DNA of 64,000 nucleotides from a bacterium (GCA_030430165.1 JAUIGL010000019.1:17201-81200), one strand, 5' to 3'. Shown: positions 27,110 to 36,876, numbered from the stretch's first letter. A program made the numbers and translations. The notes: generated from the sequence alone by a model not told the origin.

Positions 27110-27580
27110 ATGATCAAGTCTGTGATCTCGGTGATGGCCTGTTGGGCGGTTCTCGGAGTTGCGTCGTCGGCTTGGGCGGCGGATTCCATGTGCGAGCAGT
27201 TGGACAAAGTCCTGGCGGCGGCTTCTGGAAAGTTCGCCGCGCTCAAGGGCGAGGCGGTCAAGGACCAGCCCAACATGTGGACGGCGGCGGTGGCGCTGCC
27301 GGGTGGGTCGGACTGTCTGGTGGCGGGCGACTCCGATCAGCTTTACGTCTGCACGCTGTACGCTGGCGACGACACGGATACGGCTCGCAACGTCTACGAC
27401 ACGAACGCCGATCGAATCGGCAAGTGCTTGGGCGAGGGCTGGAAAAGCGAGGAGAGCGCCGACGCCGAGACCAGGAAGCGCACTTTCTCGAAGGGCGCTC
27501 AGAAGGTTCGCCTGAGCTCGGAGATCGGCCGTGCCGAGGCGAGAACCGTCCAGCTTTTCGTCGACCCTGTCGCCGAGTGA
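27110..27580 (+). CDS. Small secreted protein of unknown function
   Basis: Predicted exported protein of 156 aa. A Sec-type signal (MIKSVISVMACWAVLGVASS ending in AWA) fixes the start at 27110 rather than the earlier in-frame ATG at 27074. The mature part has Cys residues in SMCEQL, SDCLV, VCTLY and KCLGE, which could form two disulfides, and a mixed alpha/beta composition. I do not recognise a family. It stands after the HD gene and converges on the acyltransferase gene. Confidence 0.65.
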   Translation: MIKSVISVMACWAVLGVASSAWAADSMCEQLDKVLAAASGKFAALKGEAVKDQPNMWTAAVALPGGSDCLVAGDSDQLYVCTLYAGDDTDTARNVYDTNADRIGKCLGEGWKSEESADAETRKRTFSKGAQKVRLSSEIGRAEARTVQLFVDPVAE

Positions 27581-27609
27581 GCTGAGCCCTCGGCGGGCAG
27601 CATCGCCTG

Positions 27610-29601
27610 TTATTGCGGCGGTTCTGCGCGGCCTGCCGGTAGCGCGGCGCCGGCCCGGGGGTTGGCCCGCGCCACCAGCTCGTCGACGGCTCGAAGCATC
27701 TGCGGGCCGAGCCAGTCGTCGACGAAGCGGCCCATCGCCGGCTGCGTGAAGTGAACGCCGTCGGGGCGGATATCCGCCGCCTGCAGGTCGACGCCCTGCC
27801 GGCGCAGGTAGCCGGCGAAGTCGACCACCTCGAGGTCGTTCGGCCATCTCTGCGCCGCCTCTTCCAGTAGCTGGTTGAGCCGCAGCATGCGCTTCGGATC
27901 GGTGGATTCTCGCAACATGGCGAGATCCTTCCAGTGGTCCGGCCGCAGCGCCACCGGTGGCGCGGTCAGCCAGATCGTCCCGACGCCGTGGCTGCGGAAG
28001 GCCTCGACCGCCTGATCGATCGCATCTGTGTAGGCGCGATCGAACTCGGGATCGCCGAAAGCCCGTGACGGTTCGTCGGGCGCGAAGCGCCGCGACAGCA
28101 CGTCCCAGGGGCCGACCAGAACCCAGGCGGCATCGACCGGTACCGCTTCGACCTGGCGTTGCCAGCGGCCACTGGTGTCCTTGCACTTGTCGAAGGTCGG
28201 CGCCCAGTGATCGCGAAAGAACCAGGTGCCGCGATCGAGCAGGCCGCAGCCGCGCTGGGTGTCGCCGCGGCGGGTCTCCAGCCCGGCGCGCTTCAGCCAT
28301 GGGTGCAGGGCCATGCTGAGCTTGAGCGCCGTCGAATCGCCGAAGGCCGAGATGCGCGGCGGTCGGCCGAGCAGGCGAGTTGCCTCCCCCGGTTCGAACG
28401 TGGGTGTCGGCGCCGCGGTTGGTCCCGGCAGAGCGCCGATCGCGAACGCCGCGGCGACGGCGGGGGCGAGCAGTGAGGCCGCGAAAATCTTCCCCTTTGT
28501 CGCCAGCAGGCGGCGCGTCCGCACCGGTTGCTCGAGCAACTCGAGCGACACCCAGGCGCAGCCGAGGGTCAGAACGAGCCGCAGCGCCAGCAGGGCGAGC
28601 GGTCCGAGACCGGTTCGGGCCGGCGACAGGACGAGAAAGATCGGCCAGTGGTAGATGTACGCGCCGTAGGAGAGGCGACCGATCCAGGGGAGCGGGGCGA
28701 GGGAGAAGGCGCGTGTCAGAGGGGTGCCGGGCTTGGTGAGCGCGCCGATGAGAACCGCCGAGAGCAAGCCGTGGAGCGCGAAGCCGCCGTGGTAGAGCCA
28801 TGCCGAGGCGACCTCGGAGAGCGACCAGGCGGCGAGCATGAGGACCCCGGCGAGTCCGCCGGCGAGCGCGCTGCCCAGCTCGGCACGCCGCGAGGCGGCG
28901 TTGGACTGCCGCCGATCCAGCCACACGGCGAGCAGCGCGCCAGCGAGCGGCTCGGCGGCGCGCGAGAGGGTCCCGTAGTAGACTCGGTTGATGGCGTCGG
29001 AGTCGGCGGCGTCGGCCAGTGCCATCGCGATCGACACTCCGATGCAGCCGACCAGCAGGGCGGCGAGTGGCGCGACCGTCTGGCGGCGGCGCAGGGCGAC
29101 GATCACCAGCAGCGGGAACACCAGGTAGTACTGTGCCTCGATCGACAGGGACCACGAGTGTTGGAGCGGGGAGGGGTGGGAGAACAACTGAGCGTAGGCG
29201 TACTCCGGCGACATGAAGCGCCAGTTCGAGACGTAGGCGAGAGTGGCGGTTGCGTCGGCCAGCAACCGCTCGCGGGAATCGGCGTCGAGCCACCAGGGCG
29301 CCGTGGTCACGACCGCCAGCACCCCGAGCCAGAGGGCGGGGCCGAGGCGCCGCAGTCGCCGGTCCCAGAACGCCGCCAGGTCGATACGCTGGCTGGCGCG
29401 TCGCTCGCGCAGGAGCAGGGTCGCGATCAGGTACCCGGAGAGAGTGAAGAAGGTCGAGACACCGAGGAACCCCCCGCTCATCCAGGTGAATGGGGAGTGA
29501 AAGAACAGAACGCCGAGCAGGCAGATGGCGCGCAAGCCGTCGAGCGCGGGGGAGTATGCGAGACGGACGGATCGCTCGGTTGGGCGCGGCGCGGCGCTCA
29601 T
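27610..29601 (-). CDS. OafA/YrhL-type membrane acyltransferase with C-terminal SGNH domain
   Basis: Acyltransferase-3 family membrane enzyme, about 663 aa, fused to an extracytoplasmic SGNH hydrolase-like domain; such proteins O-acylate cell-surface polysaccharide. The N-terminal part has about ten membrane segments with LDGLRAICLLGVLFFHS, where the His is the family's essential residue, and RRLRRLGPA in the next loop. HSWSLSIEAQYYLVFP is another acyltransferase-3 hallmark. The C-terminal domain (about 400-660) begins at ISAFGDSTALKLSM, with the GDS serine block, and ends with the DGVHF catalytic Asp-His. Target glycan unknown. Confidence 0.9.
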   Translation of the reverse strand: MSAAPRPTERSVRLAYSPALDGLRAICLLGVLFFHSPFTWMSGGFLGVSTFFTLSGYLIATLLLRERRASQRIDLAAFWDRRLRRLGPALWLGVLAVVTTAPWWLDADSRERLLADATATLAYVSNWRFMSPEYAYAQLFSHPSPLQHSWSLSIEAQYYLVFPLLVIVALRRRQTVAPLAALLVGCIGVSIAMALADAADSDAINRVYYGTLSRAAEPLAGALLAVWLDRRQSNAASRRAELGSALAGGLAGVLMLAAWSLSEVASAWLYHGGFALHGLLSAVLIGALTKPGTPLTRAFSLAPLPWIGRLSYGAYIYHWPIFLVLSPARTGLGPLALLALRLVLTLGCAWVSLELLEQPVRTRRLLATKGKIFAASLLAPAVAAAFAIGALPGPTAAPTPTFEPGEATRLLGRPPRISAFGDSTALKLSMALHPWLKRAGLETRRGDTQRGCGLLDRGTWFFRDHWAPTFDKCKDTSGRWQRQVEAVPVDAAWVLVGPWDVLSRRFAPDEPSRAFGDPEFDRAYTDAIDQAVEAFRSHGVGTIWLTAPPVALRPDHWKDLAMLRESTDPKRMLRLNQLLEEAAQRWPNDLEVVDFAGYLRRQGVDLQAADIRPDGVHFTQPAMGRFVDDWLGPQMLRAVDELVARANPRAGAALPAGRAEPPQ

Positions 29602-29667
29602 CACACCAGTACTCGGCGAACCTGAAAACCCTGCGCCCGACGTCGTTCAGCGAGCCGACACGGATCG

Positions 29668-31209
29668 CTACTCGGCGACGCCGTTCAGAACGTCCACCAC
29701 CGCGAAGAGATCGCCGATATCGTGGAAATCGACGGTTACGAAATTCGGCAGGCGGCCGCTCTCCGATTGGCACTGCTGGGCGCGGTCGACGAACAGCGGA
29801 TTGTGATTGACCATGTTGGCCAGCGCCGGCGAACCGATGAAGTTGGTCAGGAAGTGGTTGAGGATGAACAGCTGATTGCTCATCGATCCGCGGTTGATGT
29901 CGCAGCTGAAATCACCGGGTGCCTGAAAGGAGAAGTGAGTTTCCCAGGCGTGGGCCCAGACGTAGTGGTGCCAGGGCAGCGACGCGCCGCCGTCGTCGGT
30001 GAGGACGACCAGCCGGGTGTCGGCTTCGAGAAGCTCGCGCAGCGTCGGCCAGGCGGTGGCTGCGGGTTGCACGTGAACGTAGCGCAGCAGGTCGGCGGCG
30101 ACGAAGGCCGTCTCGGTGTCCGCCTCGGTGATGTAGCTCTCGAAGATGATGCTGACGACCTCGTCCGGGTGGGTGTCGAGAAAGTCGGTGATCTCCGCCA
30201 ATCCGTCGGCCAGTGGCTTCATCCCGGCGACGTCGCAGGGGACGATGTCGCCGCCGTGGCAGAGCACGGTTTGCGGCCCGAAATACCAGCTGTCGAGCAT
30301 CAAGCCGCGCACCCCGTCCTCCAGCTGGTGCGTGATCGAGAGGTTTTGATTCGGTCCGAGCCACCCCTCCTCGGCGTTCGACATCGCGTTGTGCGTGGTC
30401 GGGTGGGCGACCTCGTCGAAGCCGCGATCGCAGAGGTCGGAGAACCCGTTGCAGCGGGCGATTGCCCGCGACGGCACGCACAGCTCGACCTCGCGGGCAG
30501 TGTCGAGGGTGGCGGGGCCGATGGCGTTGTTGGTTTCCAATGCGGTGACTCGAGTGTGTCTCGGTTCGCCTTTGGCGCGACGGACGCGGTAGCACTGCAG
30601 CGAGCTCGCCGGGTCCTCGACCGCTACCCCGTCGACGTCGACCGGCACGCAGAGATCGGTCGGCTTGATCAGATCGAAGGTCTTCGCCGTGGTGAAGGCG
30701 TCGCTCAGCGTGACCTGTTGTCCGGCGGCCGGCGGGACCGCGTCGCTGCCCGGTTTTGCCTTGTGGCAGCGGTAGTGGTCGACGGCGTGGCTGTTCGGGT
30801 CGGGCGGCGGACTCGACGGCCCGACTGCGGTCGGCACCAGGATTCGCTTGGGGCGCCGCTTGGTGTCGACGAGCTGGGTGCCGAATTGGTCGGATACGGA
30901 CACGCCCCTCTCCGTGTCGTACTTCTCCTCGCCCCGGTTGAGGCGGCTGCGGTACCCGCGCAGGAAGGTGTCGGGATCGTCGACGCCGTCGCCGAGATCG
31001 ACCGGGGCGCACAGCGTGCGACTGCGTCTGAGGTCGATCGATCTGGCGCCGTCGAGGTCGGTCACCGCGACCGTCGTCGCAGTGAAGGCGCCGCCGGCGG
31101 CGCTCGGTCGCGTGCGATAGCAGAGAAACGCGTCCTCTACGGCGATTGCAGCGGACGGAGCGAGTGCTGCGACGGCGATCGCCAAGTGAATTCGGCGCAA
31201 ATGCGACAT
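29668..31209 (-). CDS. Secreted PI-PLC-like phosphodiesterase with N-terminal repeat domains
   Basis: Exported protein of 513 aa. A signal peptide (MSHLRRIHLAIAVAALAPSA...) is preceded by a GAGGGGG ribosome site. Residues about 25-245 hold three related modules with the pattern CYRxRxxxG...LCxPV (FLCYRTRPSA, HYRCHKAKPG, LQCYRVRRAK), resembling a repeat of unknown role common in deltaproteobacterial secreted proteins. The C-terminal 260 residues look like a phosphatidylinositol-specific phospholipase C X domain: a first catalytic-type His in TTHNAMSN and a second in VLCHGG, with LDTHPDEVVSIIFESY as the barrel strand. Probably hydrolyses a phosphodiester outside the cell; lipid specificity unknown. 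It is divergent from the radical SAM gene. Confidence 0.8.
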   Translation of the reverse strand: MSHLRRIHLAIAVAALAPSAAIAVEDAFLCYRTRPSAAGGAFTATTVAVTDLDGARSIDLRRSRTLCAPVDLGDGVDDPDTFLRGYRSRLNRGEEKYDTERGVSVSDQFGTQLVDTKRRPKRILVPTAVGPSSPPPDPNSHAVDHYRCHKAKPGSDAVPPAAGQQVTLSDAFTTAKTFDLIKPTDLCVPVDVDGVAVEDPASSLQCYRVRRAKGEPRHTRVTALETNNAIGPATLDTAREVELCVPSRAIARCNGFSDLCDRGFDEVAHPTTHNAMSNAEEGWLGPNQNLSITHQLEDGVRGLMLDSWYFGPQTVLCHGGDIVPCDVAGMKPLADGLAEITDFLDTHPDEVVSIIFESYITEADTETAFVAADLLRYVHVQPAATAWPTLRELLEADTRLVVLTDDGGASLPWHHYVWAHAWETHFSFQAPGDFSCDINRGSMSNQLFILNHFLTNFIGSPALANMVNHNPLFVDRAQQCQSESGRLPNFVTVDFHDIGDLFAVVDVLNGVAE

Positions 31210-31299
31210 CTGAGATCCCCCTCAGGCGGCAACCGACCACGCCCTTGGCAGCAGCGCAAGGGGCCGGCTTGCCGCGGGTGAAGAGGGCAACGAGGGGTG

Positions 31300-31317
31300 T
31301 CCGCCGCTTGCGGCGGA
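31300..31317. other. Perfect 8-bp stem-loop in the divergent intergenic region
   Basis: TCCGCCGC, a TT loop and GCGGCGGA form a perfect hairpin upstream of both the PLC-like gene and the radical SAM gene. It could attenuate or insulate the two divergent transcripts; there is no U tract. Confidence 0.45.
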
Positions 31318-31352
31318 TGCGGCCGCTTAGGCGGGATCGTCGACTAGCGGGG

Positions 31353-31376
31353 TTGCGGACTACGTGATGTCCGCAA
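31353..31376. promoter_or_regulatory. Operator-like inverted repeat upstream of the radical SAM gene
   Basis: TTGCGGAC, eight bases, then GTCCGCAA: a perfect 8-8-8 dyad ending 27 bp before the radical SAM start codon at 31404. The half-site length and the spacing of about 16 bp between half-site centres are typical of a dimeric helix-turn-helix regulator, and its position would overlap or follow the promoter. The cognate regulator is not identifiable. Confidence 0.5.
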
Positions 31377-31403
31377 TAGCGGCAGTTCGGCAAACCATAG
31401 TAG

Positions 31404-32927
31404 ATGCGGAAGATGGCCAAGAACGTCCTGATCGTGAACTGCTACTTCGATGAGACCCGGCTCCCGGTCGCGCGCAGCCGCAAGGCGCCGCAGGCGATGG
31501 CGCCGGTTTTTCTCGCCGGCGCCTTCGATCGCGAGCGTTGCGACGTGCGGGTCTACAGCGAGCAGTACTCCGGCCCGCTCGAAGATCCCCGCTTGCTCGG
31601 TTGGGCGGACCTGCTGGTTCTCACCGGTCTGACGACGGCCCTCGACCGCATGCTGCACCTGACCGCGTACGCGCGAAGTCTCAATCCGGCGGTCGTGGTT
31701 GCCGCCGGTGGCTACGCGGTGAGCGCGCTGCCGAATCTGTGCCGCCGTTATTTCGACTACTGTTGCCTCGGTGGAGTGGAGGAGATTCGCTCCGTCGTCG
31801 TCGAAGAGTGGGGCGAGGAGTTCGTCGCCGAGCGCATGCTGCCCGCCTACGATCTGGCGCCCTGGCGCGGCGGGCGTGTCGGGTACGCCGAATCGAGTCG
31901 CCACTGCAATTTCCGGTGCTCGTTCTGCGCGCTGACGGGCGCCGGGCGAGGGCACGAGAACTACAGTCTGCGGGACATCGAGGATCAGATCCTCGCGCTC
32001 GGCGGCTGCGACTACTTGAGCTTTCTCGACAACAACTTCTACGGACCGGATCGCCGTCACTTTGCCGACAAGGTCGAGCTGATCGGAGATCTGTGCAGAC
32101 GCGGTCGGGCCAAGGGGTGGATGGCTCTGGTCACCAGCGATTTCTTCACCGACGACCGCAACCTCGACCTGGTTCGGCGCAACGGCTGCAAGGTGTTGTT
32201 CAGCGGTATCGAGTCCTTCGACCAGGCGTGGCTGAGCAGCGCCAACAAACGCCAGAACCGGCAGGAGAGGGGCATCGATCTGATTCGCAAGACCCTCGAT
32301 GCGGGAATCTTCCTGCTCTACGGCCTGGTGTTCGACGTGACCAAGCGTCGCGTGTGCGACATTCGCAGCGAGGTCGAGACCATCCTCGCGCATCCGGAGA
32401 TCTCCCTGCCTTCGTACATCTCCGCCTCGATACCGATGCTCGGGACGCCTTTCTTCGCGGAGTGCCTGTCGGCCGGGCGTCTGCTTCCTTCGACCCGCGT
32501 GCGCGACCTCGATGGCGCGACGCTGTCGCTGCAGCCGCGCGACTCGATCGCCGAGTATGTCGAGTTCGCCCGCGGTCTGCAGCATCTCGGCGCCTATCGC
32601 GGTGCGGCGATGCGCCACACCGCCGGGTTCCTGCGCCGTTACCGGCGCCGACTCGACAGCGCGCAGCTTGCGCTGGCGCTGATCAACGCGGCGATTCTGT
32701 GCGCGCCGGTGGCGGCGACGGTGCCGCGCCTCTGGCGCGGCCAGAAGCGGGAACGGACCTTCGTCAGCACCACCGAGCCGCTCGACGCCGTCTACCGGCC
32801 GGCGATGGGCGTCGATCCGCGCTATGCCGACCATTTTGAGCCGACCATGCTGACCGACGCCAGAGGCGAGCTCGATGCGGCGTTGGTCGACGACGTGGGG
32901 ATGTGTTACCGATCTCTCGCCTCCTAG
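31404..32927 (+). CDS. B12-binding-domain radical SAM protein
   Basis: Radical S-adenosylmethionine enzyme, 507 aa. The N-terminal 140 residues resemble a cobalamin-binding Rossmann domain (KNVLIVNCYFDETRLP; LLVLTGLTTALDRM; VAAGGYAVSALP). The [4Fe-4S] cluster motif CxxxCxxC lies at Cys168, Cys172 and Cys175 (RHCNFRCSFCALTG). The TIM-barrel follows, with LSFLDNNFYGPD and VLFSGIESFDQAWL. Class-B enzymes of this layout methylate or rearrange lipids, hopanoids or natural products; the substrate is not evident. The gene is alone, preceded by an operator-like dyad and followed by a hairpin. Confidence 0.87.
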   Translation: MRKMAKNVLIVNCYFDETRLPVARSRKAPQAMAPVFLAGAFDRERCDVRVYSEQYSGPLEDPRLLGWADLLVLTGLTTALDRMLHLTAYARSLNPAVVVAAGGYAVSALPNLCRRYFDYCCLGGVEEIRSVVVEEWGEEFVAERMLPAYDLAPWRGGRVGYAESSRHCNFRCSFCALTGAGRGHENYSLRDIEDQILALGGCDYLSFLDNNFYGPDRRHFADKVELIGDLCRRGRAKGWMALVTSDFFTDDRNLDLVRRNGCKVLFSGIESFDQAWLSSANKRQNRQERGIDLIRKTLDAGIFLLYGLVFDVTKRRVCDIRSEVETILAHPEISLPSYISASIPMLGTPFFAECLSAGRLLPSTRVRDLDGATLSLQPRDSIAEYVEFARGLQHLGAYRGAAMRHTAGFLRRYRRRLDSAQLALALINAAILCAPVAATVPRLWRGQKRERTFVSTTEPLDAVYRPAMGVDPRYADHFEPTMLTDARGELDAALVDDVGMCYRSLAS

Positions 32928-32944
32928 CCCAAATAATCATGAAC

Positions 32945-32962
32945 TTCGGAAGGCGCCCGCGA
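32945..32962. repeat. 18-bp repeat, left copy of an inverted pair
   Basis: TTCGGAAGGCGCCCGCGA occurs here and, inverted and exact, at 40172-40189. The pair brackets the kinase / enhancer-binding protein / pseudo-receiver block. No transposase lies between. Confidence 0.7.
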
Positions 32963-32982
32963 AACCCGCATCATTGCGGGTT
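32963..32982 (+). terminator. Stem-loop after the radical SAM gene
   Basis: AACCCGCA, TCAT loop, TGCGGGTT: a perfect 8-bp stem 36 bp after the radical SAM stop. It has only a weak following T run, so it is terminator-like rather than a textbook Rho-independent terminator. Confidence 0.45.
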
Positions 32983-33213
32983 CATGAGGACTCTGATCAC
33001 GATCGAGCATGACACGTGTCGAGGCGCCGATGACCTGCCGAATGCGCTCTACCTCAACTGCGACAACGGTTACAGGTGGCGACGGCGCGAAGTTCATGAA
33101 TCGTGCGGGCTAGAGGTCTGGCCGAAAAATGGGCTGCTTCCACTTTCCGGACGGATCTCTGGTCGGGCGATCGCGTGTCGCCCGGGCCAGCTAGTCGGCG
33201 AGGCGGAAAGCGA

Positions 33214-36200
33214 ATGAACCCTCCGTCCGAAGGGAGCTTGCTTGGTGCTGATTGGCTGACGGTTCGCCGGCGGCTCGGCCGCGGCAGCTGCGGTGTGGTC
33301 TACGAGGCGCACGACGCGAATCGCGACTGCCTGGTGGCGGTCAAGACGCTGCCGCGCTTCGATGCTTCCGCCCTGCTCATGCTCAAGCAGGAGTTCCGGA
33401 CGATGGCCGACATCGTCCACCCCAATCTCGCCAGCCTCTACGATCTGGTCGCGACCGACGATTCCTGGTTCGTCACCATGGAGCTGGTGACCGGCACCGA
33501 TCTGGTGACCCACCTGCGCTCGCAGCTCGACGTCGATGGCATCGATGCGATCGAGTCGATTCGCGGCGCGTTCGCCCAGCTCGCGACCGGAGTCACCGCC
33601 CTGCACCGTCACGGTATCCTGCACCGAGACATCAAACCGTCGAACGTCATGGTCTCGAACCAGGATCGCGTGGTCCTGCTCGACTTCGGACTGGCGGCTT
33701 CGTTCGCGGTCGACGAGCTGACCGACACCGACAGCATGGTCGGCACGTTGGCGTACATCTCCCCCGAGCAGGTGTCGGGGCACGGGCTGACTCAAGCCAG
33801 CGATTGGTATGGAGTCGGCGCGATTCTCTTCGAGACGCTGACCGGCCGGCGCCCGTTTCGCGGAACCGCCCCCGAGATCATCGCCGGCAAGTTGGACGAA
33901 GACTTCGACCTGCCGGGCGATTCGAGCGGTCTCGACTCCGAGCTTCTGTCGTTGTCGACCGCCCTGCTGCGCGCCGATCCGAGGGCACGGCCGACCGGCG
34001 AGGAAGTGATGGCGCATCTGGTGCGCGGCCGCACCCGTCGCAGGGTGCCGCAGAGCGGACCGCTCGAGCGTCGACTGGTGGGCCGCGATCCACACGCGGC
34101 GCGCCTGCGGCAGGTGTTCGATCGAGTCCGCGATGGCGAGGCCGCGGTGGTGCACGTTCGCGGGCCATCGGGCGTCGGTAAGACGACCCTGGTGAACCAG
34201 TTCGTGCGCTCGCTCGCCGACGACGCCGAAGCGATGGTATTGCGCGGCCGCTGCTACGAGCAGGAGGCGGTGCCCTACAAGGCGCTCGACAGCCTGATCG
34301 ACAATCTCTGCGAACATTTGAACGCCATGCCGGAAGGCGAGCTGGAGCGCGTGGTCCCCGGCGACGCCGCATGTCTCGCCCGGGTGTTTCCGGTGCTGCT
34401 CGGCGTTCCGCAAATTGCCGACATCGCCGAGGAGGGCCTGCGCATCCCCGACGAGACCGAGGTGCGCAATCGCGCCCGCGACGCACTGCGGGCGATGCTC
34501 TGCGCCATCGCCGAGCGGCATCCGACCGTCGTCTACATCGACGACCTGCATTGGGGCGATGCGGACAGTGCGGTATTCCTCGAAGGACTCCTGTGCGACT
34601 CCGGAGCCCCCCGCTTGTTGTTGGTTGTGTCGTACCGGACGGCGGAGTCGGAAGGCAGCGAGCTGCTGCGGCGGATGTTCGGCTGGGCGACCGGCGGACG
34701 AATCGCCGCGCCGATCGACACGATCGACGTGTCGGATCTCGGTCCGACTGATTCGCTGGTGCTGGCGCGCCGCATGTTGCGCGACGAACGGGTCGAGGTT
34801 ACCGAGGACCAGATCGAGGAAATCGCCAGAGAGTCGGAGGGCAATCCGTTCTTTCTCTCCGAGCTGGCGCTCCACGCCGCGAGCAGCCGCGGTGGCGGGC
34901 CGCGCGAGACCTCGCTGACGGCGATGATCGGCGCGCGTGTCGCCGAGTTGCCGCGTGGCGCTCGCGAGTTGCTGGAGGTGGTCTCGCTGACCGGCCAGCC
35001 GATCGAGCTGACCGTGGCGATGCGCGCCGCCGGGGTCGGCGGTTCGGAAGATCTAGTGGTCGCGCTGTTGCGGCGCGGCAAACTGGCGCGCACCCGTCGC
35101 TCGGCCGACGCGCTCGAGCTCGAAGCCTACCACGACCGAATCCGCGAGAGCGTCGTCGAGCGTCTGTCCCCCGGGACCTTGCGCAAGCTCCATCACCGGC
35201 TCGCCGTGGCGTGGGAGAGCAGTGGCCGCTCCGACCTCGAGGCGCTGGCGACGCATTGGATCGGCGCCGGCGAGCGCGAGCGCGGCGCCGGCTACGCCGC
35301 GCGGGCTGCCGAGCAGGCCGCACAGGCGCTCGCCTTCGAGCGGGCGGCGGCTCTCTACCGCCAGGCGCTCGGTCATTGGCAGTGGCCGGAGACCGAGGAG
35401 CGCGCGCTCTTGGTGCGGATGGGGCACGCCCTGGAGAACGCCGGCCGCGGCGCCGAGGCAGCGCATGCCTACCAGCGCGCCGCGCGCGGCGCCGGCGCCG
35501 GCGAGGCCCTGGCGCTGCGCCGGCAGGCCGCCGATCAGTTGTTGGCGAGCGGGCACATCGACGAAGGACTGTCGCAGCTGCGATCGGTGCTGGCGATGGT
35601 CGGCCTGCGACTGGCGCGCGGACCGCGTACGGCGATGGTGGCGATGGCGATGCGCCGGCTGCAGCTCTCGGCGCGCGGGCTCGGTTTCCGCGCCCGCGAC
35701 CAGGCCCAGGTTGCCGACGCGGCGGCGACCCGGATCGATACCTGCTGGGCGGTGGCGCGCGGTCTGATCATGGTCGACAGCATCCAGGCGGCGCATTTCC
35801 AGTCGCTCAATCTGCTGTACTCTCTGCGCGCCGGGGACCGCTACCGACTGGCGCGGGCGCTGGCGATGGAGGCCAGCGCGTCGGTGTTGCGCGGCCGTCG
35901 CAGCCGCGCGCGCACCGACCGCATCGTCGACCTCGCCATCGCTCTGGCCGAGCAGCTGCGGGATCCGCGCCTGCTCGGATTGGTGGATGTGGCGCGCGGC
36001 GCCGTCGCCAACTTTCGCGGCGACTTTCCGCGCGCGCTCGAGCTCTGTCGCAGCGCCCAGTCGACCCTGCGCGGCCAATGCACCGGAGTGGTCTGGGAGA
36101 TCGACACCGCCGAGCTGTACGCCTTGCACTCACTCTACTGGCTCGGCAGATGGGCCGAGCTCGGGCGCCGCGTCGCCGCGGTGCGGCGCGAGACCGGCGC

Positions 36201-36876
36201 GCGCGGCGATCTCTACCTCGCGACCTACGTCGGGGTGCGCGCCGCGCACGCAGTTCACCTCGCCGCCGACGATCCGGCGGCGGCGCAGGAGGAGCAGGAT
36301 CGGAGCATCGCGATGTGGACCGGCGAGGGGTTCCAGACGCAACACTACTGGGACTGGTTCGCTCGCGTCGAGATCGCGCTCTACGACGGCCGCGCCGCCG
36401 ATGCCTGGAGTCTGTTGCGCAAGCGGTGGCCGATGCACGTGCGCTCGCTGCTACATCGCCACCAGGCGATCTTCATCGAGGCGGTGGCGATGCGGGCGCG
36501 GGTGGCGATCGCGATGGCGGCGACCGGCGCCGATCGACCGTCGCGCTGGCTGGCGCGGGCGCGGCGCGATGCGCGCGCGATCGAGCGCGAGGACAACCCC
36601 TGGGGCAACTACCTGGCGCGGCAGATCCGCGCCGGGACGGCGATCACCGGCGGCGACGTCGAAGACGCCGAGCGCCAGCTCGCCGCCGCCGAGAACGGCT
36701 TTGCCTCACTCGACATGAAAGTGCACCGCGCGGTCGCGCGCCTGCGGCGGGCGGCGCTGGTCGGCGGCGCGCAGGGCCGGGAGGACGCCGCCAGCGCGGT
36801 CGCGCACCTGGCCGAAGAAGGAGTGGCCCGCCCGGAGGCCCTGGCGGCCGTCCTAGCACCCGGTCGCTGGCCCTGA
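33214..36876 (+). CDS. Serine/threonine kinase fused to STAND AAA ATPase and TPR-like region (PknK-like)
   Basis: Signalling protein of 1220 aa. Residues about 15-285 form a Hanks-type kinase: GRGSCGVVYE loop, Lys44 (VAVKTL), catalytic Asp139 in LHRDIKPSN, Asp157 in the DFG motif and YISPEQ in the activation segment. Residues about 290-560 form an AAA_16/STAND ATPase with Walker A GPSGVGKTT (Lys323) and Walker B VVYIDDLHWGD. The last 600 residues are Ala/Arg-rich helical repeats of TPR type (ERAAALYRQALGHW; AHAYQRAARGAG). Start at 33214 is chosen by the first kinase strand. PknK-like proteins often work with sigma-54 activators, and one lies convergent right after it. Confidence 0.9.
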   Translation: MNPPSEGSLLGADWLTVRRRLGRGSCGVVYEAHDANRDCLVAVKTLPRFDASALLMLKQEFRTMADIVHPNLASLYDLVATDDSWFVTMELVTGTDLVTHLRSQLDVDGIDAIESIRGAFAQLATGVTALHRHGILHRDIKPSNVMVSNQDRVVLLDFGLAASFAVDELTDTDSMVGTLAYISPEQVSGHGLTQASDWYGVGAILFETLTGRRPFRGTAPEIIAGKLDEDFDLPGDSSGLDSELLSLSTALLRADPRARPTGEEVMAHLVRGRTRRRVPQSGPLERRLVGRDPHAARLRQVFDRVRDGEAAVVHVRGPSGVGKTTLVNQFVRSLADDAEAMVLRGRCYEQEAVPYKALDSLIDNLCEHLNAMPEGELERVVPGDAACLARVFPVLLGVPQIADIAEEGLRIPDETEVRNRARDALRAMLCAIAERHPTVVYIDDLHWGDADSAVFLEGLLCDSGAPRLLLVVSYRTAESEGSELLRRMFGWATGGRIAAPIDTIDVSDLGPTDSLVLARRMLRDERVEVTEDQIEEIARESEGNPFFLSELALHAASSRGGGPRETSLTAMIGARVAELPRGARELLEVVSLTGQPIELTVAMRAAGVGGSEDLVVALLRRGKLARTRRSADALELEAYHDRIRESVVERLSPGTLRKLHHRLAVAWESSGRSDLEALATHWIGAGERERGAGYAARAAEQAAQALAFERAAALYRQALGHWQWPETEERALLVRMGHALENAGRGAEAAHAYQRAARGAGAGEALALRRQAADQLLASGHIDEGLSQLRSVLAMVGLRLARGPRTAMVAMAMRRLQLSARGLGFRARDQAQVADAAATRIDTCWAVARGLIMVDSIQAAHFQSLNLLYSLRAGDRYRLARALAMEASASVLRGRRSRARTDRIVDLAIALAEQLRDPRLLGLVDVARGAVANFRGDFPRALELCRSAQSTLRGQCTGVVWEIDTAELYALHSLYWLGRWAELGRRVAAVRRETGARGDLYLATYVGVRAAHAVHLAADDPAAAQEEQDRSIAMWTGEGFQTQHYWDWFARVEIALYDGRAADAWSLLRKRWPMHVRSLLHRHQAIFIEAVAMRARVAIAMAATGADRPSRWLARARRDARAIEREDNPWGNYLARQIRAGTAITGGDVEDAERQLAAAENGFASLDMKVHRAVARLRRAALVGGAQGREDAASAVAHLAEEGVARPEALAAVLAPGRWP

